From positions 21,715 to 85,714 of the forward strand of contig JAFRZA010000011.1 of NCBI GenBank assembly GCA_017442805.1: DNA of 64,000 nucleotides, read 5' to 3'. Source of the DNA: Erysipelotrichaceae bacterium (lineage in GTDB: Bacteria; Bacillota_I; Bacilli_A; Erysipelotrichales; Erysipelotrichaceae). Both the position numbers and the translations under genes were made by a program. The notes under the pieces are model-generated. The model saw nothing but the letters and a program-made list of their open reading frames with translations, was not told where the DNA came from and did no database searches. Positions within the stretch are counted from its first letter, which is position 1, and every line of letters begins with the position of its first letter. Positions 37,580 through 45,492 of the stretch are shown piece after piece.

Positions 37580-38143
37580 CTACTTTCCCCAGTCCAGAAG
37601 CTCTTCGCCTTTTACCAGCCAGGCCTTTTGGGCCAGCGCGGCCAGCGGGTCGTCGCTGTGAGAGTCGGAATAGAATTCCTCAATCTCTCCGGTGTCATAG
37701 CCCTGCTCTTTCATGTCGATGACCTTCTGCTGACGTGAGCAGTTGGGCTTTCTGACCTCGCCGCTGAAAGCGTCCACGTCGGAAGCGATCAGCCGGCTGA
37801 TCTTCAGCCTCTTACAGGCGCCTTCCACCAGAAAATAAGGTGAGCCGCTGATCACCAGATCGTCTTCACGGTGCTTCTGCAGATACCAGGTGTGCACCTT
37901 CTCTATATTCTTATCCCAGAAATCCTCCAAATCCTCTTCGACATTGTCAAGAAGGGGAAGAAAGCGGTAGAGATGTTTCTTCATTTCGGTAATATCGATG
38001 ATCTTCAGTCCGTAAAGAATGAAACCCCTGAGCATCGCCGGCGCGCTTCTGATGATCCGGGGATGCTTTTTCAGACAGTAAAACAGGAAGTCTGCGGTAG
38101 AGTTACGGTGATAGATTGTCTTGTCGAAATCATAAACGTTCAT
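37580..38143 (-). CDS. HAD-superfamily phosphatase, SerB/IB-like
   Basis: 187 residues. The nucleophile motif VYDFDKT is at residues 3-9 (Asp5 nucleophile, Asp7 acid/base), motif II is VISGSP, and the final acidic motif is FYSDSHSDDPLA. Together with an all-helical cap this matches HAD class IB, which includes phosphoserine phosphatase-like enzymes and lipid or sugar phosphatases. The substrate is unknown. The DxD motif so near the N-terminus fixes the start at ATG 38143. That ATG has no Shine-Dalgarno and lies 8 bases after an extended -10. Leads the recX-yhaM-nnr run. Confidence 0.88.
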   Translation of the reverse strand: MNVYDFDKTIYHRNSTADFLFYCLKKHPRIIRSAPAMLRGFILYGLKIIDITEMKKHLYRFLPLLDNVEEDLEDFWDKNIEKVHTWYLQKHREDDLVISGSPYFLVEGACKRLKISRLIASDVDAFSGEVRKPNCSRQQKVIDMKEQGYDTGEIEEFYSDSHSDDPLAALAQKAWLVKGEELLDWGK

Positions 38144-38151
38144 ACGGTAAT

Positions 38152-38160
38152 ATTATCACA
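38152..38160 (-). promoter_or_regulatory. Extended -10 promoter of HAD-recX operon
   Basis: TGTGATAAT on the minus strand, 8 bases before the ATG. The -35 region is covered by the direct repeats at 38173-38190. Confidence 0.55.
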
Positions 38161-38172
38161 CAATCTTCATCA

Positions 38173-38190
38173 ATTTCACATTATTTCACA
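38173..38190. repeat. Tandem ATTTCACA direct repeat
   Basis: Two copies of ATTTCACA separated by TT, at the -35 position of the HAD-recX promoter. The same 8-mer forms the inverted repeat at 1338-1363. Possible shared regulator site, inferred. Confidence 0.4.
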
Positions 38191-38303
38191 TATAGTTTAC
38201 ATAATTGCATATGGTATTGTCTGTTAGTATTAAGGTGCAAGTAAAGAGAGTGCTTGCAGATATTCTCCTTTCTATTTTTGAATATTATATCCCCCTTAAA
38301 GAG

Positions 38304-38340
38304 ATAAAGCAGGACCGCGTCCTGCTTTATTCTTTTTATT
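38304..38340. terminator. Strong 12-bp terminator hairpin downstream of tdk
   Basis: Perfect stem ATAAAGCAGGAC/GTCCTGCTTTAT with a CGC loop. It lies 5 bases after the tdk stop on the minus strand. The better T-tract (TTCTTTTT) is on the plus strand, so it may also end a plus-strand transcript. Confidence 0.7.
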
Positions 38341-38917
38341 CGTATCTGCTCTTATGATTGACGACCATGTCGTGCCAGCAGCTCCAGCAGACCCCCTCAT
38401 AGACGTCGTTGCCGCCGATGACCACCTGATCGCCGTCCACGCATACATAGCCCTTTTCATCGAAGCGGGCGTTGACGGTCGCCTTGGCCCCGCAGCGGCA
38501 GATGCTCTTGATCTCGGTGATGGAGTCAGCCAGTTCGAACAGCCTCCGGCTGCCCGGGAACAGATGGGTCTGGAAATCGGCCCTTAAGCCGAAGCACAGC
38601 ACCGGAATGTGCTTTTCGGAAACGATGACCCGCAGATCGTCGACCTGCTCGGGAGTAAGGAACTGACACTCATCGCAGATGATGACATCGATGCCTTCCG
38701 GGCAGCGCTCGATGATGCTGTCGGTGGCGGCGATGACGTCAGCCTCTGCCTGTAAGCCGATGCGGCTCTTCAGGATGGTGGTGCCGTCGCGGTTATCGGT
38801 AGCCGGCTTGATCAGCCAGACTTTCTTGCCTTTTTCCATGTAGTTGAATCTTGTCATCAGAGCGTTGGCGGTCTTGGATGAGTCCATCGCTCCGAACTTG
38901 AAATACAGTTTAGCCAT
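38336..38917 (-). CDS. tdk: Thymidine kinase, type II
   Basis: 193 residues. Phosphorylates thymidine with ATP in the salvage pathway. The P-loop is GAMDSSKT (Ser in place of the more common Gly before Lys-Thr). VIICDECQFL supplies Walker B and the catalytic Glu, and the lasso has four zinc-binding cysteines (CRCG and CWSCW). Divergent from the small membrane-protein gene, with both -10 boxes within 40 bases of each other. Confidence 0.95.
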   Translation of the reverse strand: MAKLYFKFGAMDSSKTANALMTRFNYMEKGKKVWLIKPATDNRDGTTILKSRIGLQAEADVIAATDSIIERCPEGIDVIICDECQFLTPEQVDDLRVIVSEKHIPVLCFGLRADFQTHLFPGSRRLFELADSITEIKSICRCGAKATVNARFDEKGYVCVDGDQVVIGGNDVYEGVCWSCWHDMVVNHKSRYE

Positions 38918-38941
38918 TCTGTTTACCTTCTCTCTGCTGTA

Positions 38942-38975
38942 ATTATATCATCCCGCAAAAGGGCTGTGATATAAT
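38942..38975. promoter_or_regulatory. Divergent extended -10 promoters (tdk and membrane-protein/rluA)
   Basis: On each strand there is a TGATATAAT extended -10: TATAAT at 38942-38947 (minus, tdk) and at 38970-38975 (plus, toward 39002). Confidence 0.65.
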
Positions 38976-39001
38976 TTTAGCAGATATAAGGAGGAACGAT
39001 C

Positions 39002-39229
39002 ATGCCTGATTACATCAAGCTAATGCTGGTTCCCATCTGCGGCATGCTGGTTCTGCTTTCGCTCATCGTGATGGCCGCCTTCAAACGTCTGATCGGCCGC
39101 ATCGACGAGATGACCGTCGAGCAGATCAGACGGACCAAGCTGTTCGCCACCACCGTCCTGATCATCGTCGTCACTTCCCTGGCGTTGATCAGCGTCTATC
39201 TGATCATGGTGTTCAGGCTGCGTCAATGA
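39002..39229 (+). CDS. Small two-helix membrane protein
   Basis: 75 residues. Two hydrophobic helices (about 7-27 and 47-70) flank a short charged loop (KRLIGRIDEMTVEQIRRTK). It has a good AGGAGG ribosome site. Its stop overlaps the start of the RluA gene (ATGA), so the two are translationally coupled. I do not recognise the family. Given its size, it could be a membrane regulator or simply a conserved accessory gene. Confidence 0.7.
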   Translation: MPDYIKLMLVPICGMLVLLSLIVMAAFKRLIGRIDEMTVEQIRRTKLFATTVLIIVVTSLALISVYLIMVFRLRQ

Positions 39230-40095
39230 ACGGCTGTCTCAGAGTAACGGTAAACGAGGAAATCAGTTCCGATGAACTGCTCTTACGGCAGTTCTGTTTA
39301 TCCCGCCGTAATCTGCATCTGGGCAAACAGGAAGGGCGTTTTGTTCTCAACGGCTCCGTCATCAGACGGGATACGCCGTTACACAAGGGGGACGAACTGC
39401 TCTTTTATTATCAGAAAGAGGAAGACATCAGCTATAAGCCGGTCCCCTTTGACCTGAAGATCCTCTATGAGGACGATCTCATCCTGGTCGTTGACAAGCC
39501 GGCGGGCTACATCATCCATTCCGACGGCACTGAGGACAGCCGCCGTGACCCTCCCGTTACCGTCAACAACTTCGTCGCCTACTATTACCAGCTGACCGGT
39601 CAGAAGCACCGCGTCTACAACCTGCACCGGCTGGACATGGAAACCTCCGGCTGTCTGCTCTACTGCAAGGAAAGCTATCTGGTCTCCTATTTTTCCCACG
39701 CCATTGAAAACAAGGAGGTCGTGCGCAGATATCTGGCCCTGATTGAAGGCGTTATCCGCAGAGACCGGATGATCGACAGGCCGATCGGCCGGGACCGCCA
39801 CGTCTCCAACCGCTTCCGCATCTCCCCCACCGGCAAGAAAGCCGTTACCGAAGTCAGGGTGCTGAAGCACGATGACACTCACACCCTGGTCGAATGCACC
39901 CTGCAGACCGGAAGGACCCATCAGATCCGCGTTCACCTTGCCTCGATCGGCCATCCCATCGTCGGCGACACCTTCTACGGTGCAAAGGAAAACAAGAGGC
40001 TGATGCTGCACTCCCACCAGGTGGAGTTCTTCAGTCCTCTTGTCTTGAAAACGGTTAAGGTTACCTGCCCGCCGGAAGACGGCTTCAGTCTTTGA
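39226..40095 (+). CDS. RluA-family pseudouridine synthase
   Basis: 289 residues. Isomerises uridine to pseudouridine in rRNA or tRNA. A poorly matching S4-like N-terminus (about 1-60) is followed by the RluA catalytic domain. The motif HRLDMETSG places the catalytic Asp at 137, and GRTHQIRVHLASIGHPIVGD is the conserved C-terminal block. The specific target (RluA, C or D class) cannot be told. Its 3' end overlaps that of the convergent PPase-like gene by 11 bases. Confidence 0.92.
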   Translation: MNGCLRVTVNEEISSDELLLRQFCLSRRNLHLGKQEGRFVLNGSVIRRDTPLHKGDELLFYYQKEEDISYKPVPFDLKILYEDDLILVVDKPAGYIIHSDGTEDSRRDPPVTVNNFVAYYYQLTGQKHRVYNLHRLDMETSGCLLYCKESYLVSYFSHAIENKEVVRRYLALIEGVIRRDRMIDRPIGRDRHVSNRFRISPTGKKAVTEVRVLKHDDTHTLVECTLQTGRTHQIRVHLASIGHPIVGDTFYGAKENKRLMLHSHQVEFFSPLVLKTVKVTCPPEDGFSL

Positions 40096-40465
40096 CCGCC
40101 CAGTCCGGCGTATTCTTGCCGCGGCGCATGATGACCGTCTTCTGGAAGTCGGTCTGATTGAGGAATTCCAGGATCATTCTGGTTTCCTCTTCCGTACAGC
40201 CGGCCAGAAGCTTGACTTCGATGTCCTTCTTCAGGATGTCGGCGCATACAACCAGAGCATCGACACGGGAAGTGTTGAGCGAGCCGACATAGACGTTGAT
40301 CCTCTCATCCGAAGTATCATCCCCCAGCGTACCGTAGTCTACCGGATACACCAGATTATTATAGACGGGATGCGTCGTGCCCTTGGGCTGATTGATGGTC
40401 AGGTCACTGGAAAGAAACAGGGTGTCGACCTTCTGCCAGAAATAGGCGTTGTTTTCAAATTCCAC
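40085..40465 (-). CDS. Small inorganic-pyrophosphatase-like protein
   Basis: 126 residues. The central block HPVYNNLVYPVDYGTLGDDTSDERINVYVGS resembles the YPxNYGY...DGDxxDVxVL core of class I pyrophosphatases. The protein is shorter than a usual PPase (about 170), and the catalytic D-G-D-P-x-D triad is replaced by DDTSDERIN. Similar short PPase-like proteins exist in clostridia. Hydrolytic activity is doubtful. A promoter (TTGTAT, 17 bases, TATAAT) lies directly upstream, and the start is GTG at 40465 after GGAGGTG. Confidence 0.7.
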   Translation of the reverse strand: MEFENNAYFWQKVDTLFLSSDLTINQPKGTTHPVYNNLVYPVDYGTLGDDTSDERINVYVGSLNTSRVDALVVCADILKKDIEVKLLAGCTEEETRMILEFLNQTDFQKTVIMRRGKNTPDWAVKD

Positions 40466-40490
40466 GTAATCACCTCCGGAAGTGTTAATG

Positions 40491-40519
40491 GTATTATATA
40501 TAACCGAAAACCTTAATAC
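40491..40519 (-). promoter_or_regulatory. Promoter of PPase-like gene
   Basis: TTGTAT, 17-base spacer and TATAAT on the minus strand, between the upstream terminator-like hairpin and the ribosome site. Confidence 0.6.
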
Positions 40520-40524
40520 AAGTT

Positions 40525-40551
40525 AAAAAAACGGGACAGAAGGGCCCGTTT
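40525..40551 (-). terminator. Terminator-like hairpin in the PPase-like leader region
   Basis: AAACGGG/CCCGTTT stem followed on the minus strand by seven Ts. No minus-strand gene lies upstream of it before the divergent hexokinase, so it would end a short leader transcript. A TTGAAA/GATAAT pair with 18-base spacing is seen on the minus strand at about 40586-40615. Confidence 0.5.
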
Positions 40552-40701
40552 CTGTTCATCAATGACCGCAAAAATCGCAAAAATCATTATCCTGTAATGT
40601 TTTTCTTGTTTTCAAACACTCTGTAAAATTTTTCCGTATTTTTGAAAGAATCGTGTCATTTTTGCTGATGCGGCGATATGTTAAGCGAAACGGAAAGAAC
40701 A

Positions 40702-40710
40702 TGCTATAAT
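40702..40710 (+). promoter_or_regulatory. Extended -10 promoter of hexokinase gene
   Basis: TGCTATAAT 29 bases before the ATG. A CCGGAGG ribosome site follows. Confidence 0.65.
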
Positions 40711-40739
40711 GGATTCGGCAATACATCCGGAGGTATAAT

Positions 40740-42035
40740 ATGGATCCAAAACAGAGAGTCAGAGAATTCCTGGCAGCCTACAGACAGCTGCCTGAATACG
40801 TAGATCTGAAGAAGTACACCGACAGCATGCTTCAGCAGATGCAACTGGGACTGGACGGCGAAGAAGCGTCGCTGATGATGATTCCCACCTACCTTTCTTC
40901 CAACGGCGCAGCCAGGCTGGGCGAACCGGTCATCGCCATCGATGCCGGCGGCACCAACCTGAGGACAGCTCTGGTCTGCTTTGACGAAAACGGCAGAATG
41001 CAGGTCAGCGATCTGGCCAAGCAGCCGATGCTGGGCGTTGAAAGCGAACTGACCAAGGACGAGTTCATCGAAGGCATCTGTCAGCTGGTCATGCCCCTTC
41101 TGGAGAAGACCGACAAGATCGGCTTCTGCTTCTCCTTCCCCTGTGAGATCCAGCCGGACAAGGACGGCAAGATCATCCGCTTCAACAAGGATGTCAAGAT
41201 CTCCGGTTCTGAAGGCACCATGCTGGGCAGCGAGATGAAAAAGTGGTTCAGAGAGCACGGCGTGGAAAAGGAAATCTCCATTGCCATTCTCAACGATACC
41301 GTCGCCACCCTGCTGGGCGGACCGGCCATCCGGGACAGCCGCGCCGTTGACGGCCAGATCGGCCTGATCGTCGGCACCGGATCCAATACCGCCTACAGCG
41401 AAAATAACGAAAAGATCACCAAGGCTCATCTTAAGGAAGCCGGCTCCATGATCATCAACATGGAATCCGCCAACTTCGACCGCTTCGAGATGGGTGAATT
41501 TGAAAAGCGCATGGATCAGGCCAGCGGTTCTCCGGGCGTCCACCCGCTGGAGAAGTGCATTTCCGGCCTCTATCTCGGCCACGTCATCGGCCAGACCATC
41601 CTGCAGGCCAGCAAGGAAGGCCTCTTCTCCGCCGGCAACAAAATCGCCGAACTTCCGGAATTCTCCATGTCCAGAGTTGACGCCTTCATGAGGGATCCCT
41701 ATGGCGACAACCTGCTGGCCAATGCCTGCGGAAACGAGGAAGACGTGGAAGTCATGTATCAGTTCATCGAACAGGCCATGGACAGAGCCGCCCGGCTGAT
41801 CACCGTCAACCTGGCAGCCTGCATCGTCAAGATGGATGGCGGCCGCAAGGCCAGCGCCCCGGCCCGCATCGTGGTCGAAGGAACGACCATTCTGAAGGGC
41901 TACAGCTACTTCCAGAGACTTGACTACTTCATGCGTCAGTTCGTGACCAACGAACTGGGACGTCATTATCAGTTCGTAACCGCTGATGACGCCAACCTGG
42001 CCGGCAGCGCCATTGCCGTACTGCTCAACAGCTGA
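40740..42035 (+). CDS. Hexokinase (eukaryote-type family)
   Basis: 431 residues. Phosphorylates hexoses with ATP. The actin-fold phosphate motif is AIDAGGTNLRTALV (Asp68). SFPCE, a glucose-contact loop, is followed by AILNDTVATLL with the catalytic base Asp186, and IGLIVGTGSNTAY is the second phosphate motif. These match the large eukaryote-type hexokinase family, not the smaller bacterial ROK glucokinases. The family occurs in some anaerobic Firmicutes. Monocistronic, with its own extended -10 and terminator. Confidence 0.9.
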   Translation: MDPKQRVREFLAAYRQLPEYVDLKKYTDSMLQQMQLGLDGEEASLMMIPTYLSSNGAARLGEPVIAIDAGGTNLRTALVCFDENGRMQVSDLAKQPMLGVESELTKDEFIEGICQLVMPLLEKTDKIGFCFSFPCEIQPDKDGKIIRFNKDVKISGSEGTMLGSEMKKWFREHGVEKEISIAILNDTVATLLGGPAIRDSRAVDGQIGLIVGTGSNTAYSENNEKITKAHLKEAGSMIINMESANFDRFEMGEFEKRMDQASGSPGVHPLEKCISGLYLGHVIGQTILQASKEGLFSAGNKIAELPEFSMSRVDAFMRDPYGDNLLANACGNEEDVEVMYQFIEQAMDRAARLITVNLAACIVKMDGGRKASAPARIVVEGTTILKGYSYFQRLDYFMRQFVTNELGRHYQFVTADDANLAGSAIAVLLNS

Positions 42036-42059
42036 GGCCGTCATCTTAACAGCACAGAC

Positions 42060-42088
42060 AGGAAGGTCCTTACGGGCCTTTCTTTTTT
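42060..42088 (+). terminator. Terminator of hexokinase gene
   Basis: AGGAAGGTCC/GGGCCTTTCT stem (two G-T pairs), followed by six Ts. Confidence 0.75.
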
Positions 42089-42092
42089 GGCA

Positions 42093-42117
42093 GAAGAAAA
42101 GCAGAATCGCTTCTGCT
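42093..42117 (-). terminator. Terminator of asnS
   Basis: Perfect AGCAGAA/TTCTGCT stem, GCGA loop, followed by TTTCTTC on the minus strand. Confidence 0.75.
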
Positions 42118-42128
42118 TCAGATGATTT

Positions 42129-43505
42129 TTAGAAATCCAGGTTGCGCGGAGTTCTCGGATAGGAGAGAACGTCGCGGATGTTTTCCATGCCGGTGAGATA
42201 CATCAGCAGTCTTTCGAAGCCGACGCCGAAACCGGAATGCTTGCAGCAGCCGAACTTGCGCAGATCAAGATACCATTGCAGGCTCCTGACCGGTACGTGC
42301 ATCTCGTTCATCCTGCTCAGCAGTACGTCATAGCGCTCTTCTCTCTGACTGCCGCCGCACAGTTCGCCGACGACCGGCATTAACAGGTCAGTGGCGGCCA
42401 CGGTCCGGTTATCATCATTCAGGCGCATGTAGAAGGCCTTGGCTTCCTTGGGATAGTTCATCACGAACACCGGGCCGTGTTTTTCGGTCAGGTACTTCTC
42501 ATGTTCGGTCTGAATGTCCATGCCCCAGAAGACCTTGTTTTCAAACTGATCTTCCACTTCCTTGAGTTCCTTCAGGGCATCTTCGTAATTGATGCGGGCA
42601 AAGGGCGTCTCCAGAACATGGTTAAGTCTTTCCTTAAGGGTCTTATCGATCATGTTGTTGAAGAATTCCATTTCCTCCGGGCAGTTGTCAAAGACGTAGT
42701 CGATGCAGTACTTGACCATGTCTTCCATCAGGTTCATGTCGTCTTCCAGATCGGCGAAGGCGATTTCCGGTTCGCACATCCAGAATTCGTTGGCATGCTT
42801 CTTGGTGTTGGAGTTCTCGGCGCGGAAAGTCGGCCCGAAGGTGTAGACATCACGGAAGGCCAGGGCGTAGGCTTCCACATGCAGCTGACCGGAGACGGTC
42901 AGGGAAGCTCTCTTGCCGAAGAAGTCTTCATCGTACTTGTCATCGGTTCTGGTCGTTACCGTGAACACCTCGCCGGCGCCTTCAGCGTCGTTGCCGGTGA
43001 TGATCGGGGTATGAACATAGACAAAGCCCTGATCCTGGAAGAATTCGTGGATGGCCATGGCCAGCACGCTTCTGACTCTGAAGACGGCGGAGAAGGTGTT
43101 GGTCCGCGGTCTGAGGTGAGCCAGTTCACGCAGATACTCGAAGGAGTGTCTCTTCTTCTGCAGCGGGTAGTCGGCGGTGCATTCGCCTTCCACCTGGGCT
43201 TCGGTCAGTTCCAGTTCAAAGGGCTGCTTGTTCTCCGGAGTCAGCTTGAACTTGCCGACGACGGTGAGAGCCGTACCGGTAAGGCAGTGACTGATTTCTT
43301 CATAGTTTTCCAGAGCCGGAGTATAGACCAGCTGGCAGTTCTTGAAATAGGTGCCGTCATTCAGCTCAATGAAACCGACGGAGCCGTTGTCGCGGTTGGT
43401 TCTTACCCAGCCCTGCAGCTGAACATACTGCAGCCCGTCGAGCTGCATCACGTTGTTGGCTCTGACCAGTTCAAACAGTTCTCTGATCGTCATGAATTCA
43501 AACAT
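42129..43505 (-). CDS. asnS: Asparaginyl-tRNA synthetase
   Basis: 458 residues. Charges tRNA-Asn. The N-terminal OB-fold anticodon-binding domain ([27 protein letters not shown]) precedes the class IIb catalytic core: motif 2 around [17 protein letters not shown] and motif 3 [27 protein letters not shown]. The Asn-specific residues around the active site fit AsnRS better than AspRS. Regulated by the T-box immediately upstream, whose specifier codon is AAC. Confidence 0.96.
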   Translation of the reverse strand: MFEFMTIRELFELVRANNVMQLDGLQYVQLQGWVRTNRDNGSVGFIELNDGTYFKNCQLVYTPALENYEEISHCLTGTALTVVGKFKLTPENKQPFELELTEAQVEGECTADYPLQKKRHSFEYLRELAHLRPRTNTFSAVFRVRSVLAMAIHEFFQDQGFVYVHTPIITGNDAEGAGEVFTVTTRTDDKYDEDFFGKRASLTVSGQLHVEAYALAFRDVYTFGPTFRAENSNTKKHANEFWMCEPEIAFADLEDDMNLMEDMVKYCIDYVFDNCPEEMEFFNNMIDKTLKERLNHVLETPFARINYEDALKELKEVEDQFENKVFWGMDIQTEHEKYLTEKHGPVFVMNYPKEAKAFYMRLNDDNRTVAATDLLMPVVGELCGGSQREERYDVLLSRMNEMHVPVRSLQWYLDLRKFGCCKHSGFGVGFERLLMYLTGMENIRDVLSYPRTPRNLDF

Positions 43506-43514
43506 ACAAATTCC

Positions 43515-43738
43515 TCCTTAAAAAACAAAACACTCCCTGTGCAAGGAGCGATTTTTACCGCGGTACCATCCTAATTTGTTCTCTTAGCCTTAACGCGGCT
43601 GCCTCGGGACCGTCTACTCATTTCTTTTCTCCGGTCCGACTCGCAGAGTGTTCTTCCGAAAATGGCAACTGAAGCGCTCGCACCGTCCGCTTCTCTCTGA
43701 AAGTTCCCTGTTTCCCGGTCGTCTCTGTTCTCAGTCTT
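43515..43738 (-). ncRNA. T-box leader controlling asnS (specifier AAC, Asn)
   Basis: The 14-base T-box core AGGATGGTACCGCG lies at 43560-43573 on the minus strand. It is followed by a terminator hairpin (CGCTCCTT/AGGGAGTG, about 43532-43551) and TTTTGTTTTTT. Upstream, the stem I landmarks CAGAGAG and GGTGCGAG are followed by GAAGAACACTCT, giving specifier AAC at 43651-43653. Uncharged tRNA-Asn would stabilise the antiterminator and allow asnS transcription. The leader begins at or slightly inside the 3' end of rex, so its promoter must lie in rex or the leader is reached by readthrough. Confidence 0.93.
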
Positions 43739-44369
43739 TGAATTTCTTGATCGTATTGGCTTCGAAGACCAGTTCCTGAATGTTGGCGACGACGTCAACA
43801 CTCTTGATGATCATGCCTTTCGGAGCCTTGATGTGCATGTGGGTGAAGTCCAGAATGCCGATGATGCCGGCCTCCTTGAGCCGGTCAACGATCGGCTGAG
43901 CATCCCCGTTGATGGCCAGGATGGCCAGGTTGCAGTCATCGGGGATCCGCTGTTCCAGTTCATCGATCGAATAGACGTCGATGTCCTTGATCTTCCGGCC
44001 TACCAGCTTGGGGTCGATGTCAAAGGCCATCACGATTTCCCCGACCACATAGTCCCAGCGGTTGTAGTTCAGCAATGCCTGTCCGAGGTTTCCCACCCCG
44101 ATCAGGATGATCTTCTCATCAAAGCCGGTTCCCAGGACTTCGTTGAACACGGAAATCAGATTGTCCACGTCATAGCCGTATCCCTGCTTGCCGAAGCGCC
44201 CGATCAAAGACAGGTCGCGCCTGATTGTCGTCGACGGGATGTTGACATATTCGCTCAGCTGCGGCGACAGGATCCTCCTTACGCCCTGCTGAGAGAGTTT
44301 GCGCAGCGCCTTCAGATAGATCGGATAACGCTGCATTGTAGCCTTTGGTACAATCGTCGTCTTGCTCAT
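43731..44369 (-). CDS. rex: Redox-sensing transcriptional repressor Rex
   Basis: About 212 residues from the chosen start. Rex senses NADH/NAD+ and represses fermentation and respiration genes when NADH is low. The N-terminal winged helix (VPKATMQRYPIYLKAL, IPSTTIRRDLSLIGRFGKQGYGYDV) is followed by the Rossmann domain with IILIGVGNLGQALLNY and a C-terminal swapped helix. ATG 44369 (MSKTTIVPKAT) gives the usual N-terminus. GTG 44378 and ATG 44375 are also open. TTGTGA at about 44387-44392 upstream (minus) is a possible Rex half-site. Confidence 0.95.
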   Translation of the reverse strand: MSKTTIVPKATMQRYPIYLKALRKLSQQGVRRILSPQLSEYVNIPSTTIRRDLSLIGRFGKQGYGYDVDNLISVFNEVLGTGFDEKIILIGVGNLGQALLNYNRWDYVVGEIVMAFDIDPKLVGRKIKDIDVYSIDELEQRIPDDCNLAILAINGDAQPIVDRLKEAGIIGILDFTHMHIKAPKGMIIKSVDVVANIQELVFEANTIKKFKD

Positions 44370-44554
44370 GTTCATCACGCGTTAATTTTATCACAATATC
44401 TGCGGCTTGTGAACAATCTTTTTCTTTTTAACAATTAAACCTAATACAAATGATGATTGACATGACATGCGTTTTATTATGTTCATTTAGTAAATGCTTT
44501 ATGAACGTAAAAATCATCTAATATACTTTCTTTCTTGGTACGGAAGTTGTACTG

Positions 44555-44574
44555 TCTGGAAGAAAACTTCCAGA
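44555..44574. repeat. Perfect hairpin in the AT-rich patch
   Basis: TCTGGAAG-AAAA-CTTCCAGA, an 8-bp stem with a tetraloop, in the non-coding stretch between rex and the 76-aa gene. No T-tract follows. The rest of 44394-44630 shows no gene. Confidence 0.5.
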
Positions 44575-44636
44575 ACTTCACCTGGTTATCTCTGACTGAT
44601 CTCCAAAACATTTTGAATAACAACAAATCATTTTAA

Positions 44637-44656
44637 AACTCGCCTTCCAGCGAGTT
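44637..44656 (-). terminator. Terminator of 76-aa gene
   Basis: AACTCGC/GCGAGTT stem with a 6-base loop, then TTTTAAAA on the minus strand. It overlaps the stop codon. Confidence 0.65.
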
Positions 44657-44885
44657 AATAACTTTTGTGATACTTAATATCTCGAACTTTTGTAATATTA
44701 TAACACATACCTGATCCAGCTATTTCTGTGTCAGCCACAACTACATCACCATTTTGAACCGTTGCAAGACGCGTACTGTCATCGATAAACGTGGTTCGAT
44801 AAGTATTTTGAAATACATCTAAAATTACCACACTGCCATCCGGCATAATCTGTTTTCTCTGCACTTGGATACTCGTACCAATCAT
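44655..44885 (-). CDS. Small hypothetical protein, 76 aa, AT-rich
   Basis: A small beta-rich soluble protein with no recognised family. The frame opens at 44906, but ATG 44885 has a proper AAGGAG ribosome site. The base composition is clearly more AT-rich than the flanking rex and nagZ-like genes. It sits 61 bases after the 181-aa gene on the same strand, probably forming a two-gene unit with it. Confidence 0.6.
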   Translation of the reverse strand: MIGTSIQVQRKQIMPDGSVVILDVFQNTYRTTFIDDSTRLATVQNGDVVVADTEIAGSGMCYNITKVRDIKYHKSY

Positions 44886-44946
44886 TATTAATCTCCTTGT
44901 TTTCAAACAAATACACTTACAAAATCAAAACCTACAATACATTTCT

Positions 44947-45492
44947 TTACCATTTTTTAAGTTTGGATTTTTCTTCCTTGTGTTTTTTTAGACTCCATTT
45001 TAACCGCTCATTTGGGTCTTTGTATATTTCTACATCATTTCGTAACAAGTAATAACCACAATAGTATTTTCCAGGACTATATTCAGCTTTTGTCAGTTTT
45101 CCTGAATAATCCGGCAGTTCTTCCTTAAGCGCATCGAAGAAAGATATGATATCAAACTCCGAAATTGGGGCATAACCCTCACACTTAAATATATAACCCT
45201 TTTCTTGTTTATACTCTAAGTTCCCTCTGCCAAAACTCAGAATGCTCGATAATGCACTTTGCAAATCCGTTTCAACATCTCCAAAATAATCCCTGTTGAA
45301 GCTATAAAATTTTGCGGTATCGTATTCTGGATGACGAATCGATCCACCACGCAATACAATCAGTTCAGGCATTATTGTTTTCGCATCATTAACAATTCTT
45401 TGAAAAAGTTCGTTTTGTTTAAATCTCTCTGTTCCACCAGTAGCTGAAACCGTACTTGCGATTCCCTTTTTCACAGCTTTTAATAATCCCAT
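44947..45492 (-). CDS. Hypothetical protein, 181 aa, AT-rich
   Basis: Not recognised. It opens with an amphipathic basic segment (MGLLKAVKKGIASTVS), followed by an alpha/beta region and a very lysine-rich C-terminus (SLKKHKEEKSKLKKW). No membrane helix or lipobox. The ribosome site AGGAAGG supports the start. Like its neighbour it is AT-rich in a GC-richer chromosome, which suggests horizontal transfer. Nothing in the sequence shows a toxin, nuclease or phage role. Confidence 0.6.
   Translation of the reverse strand: MGLLKAVKKGIASTVSATGGTERFKQNELFQRIVNDAKTIMPELIVLRGGSIRHPEYDTAKFYSFNRDYFGDVETDLQSALSSILSFGRGNLEYKQEKGYIFKCEGYAPISEFDIISFFDALKEELPDYSGKLTKAEYSPGKYYCGYYLLRNDVEIYKDPNERLKWSLKKHKEEKSKLKKW

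Noticed and set aside
40704..42044. 446-residue minus-strand open frame
   Set aside because: It mirrors the hexokinase gene, whose catalytic motifs and promoter are unambiguous.
43571..43801. 76-residue minus-strand frame between rex and asnS
   Set aside because: It overlaps the asnS T-box leader. The conserved RNA motifs explain the sequence, and the peptide is highly basic with low complexity.
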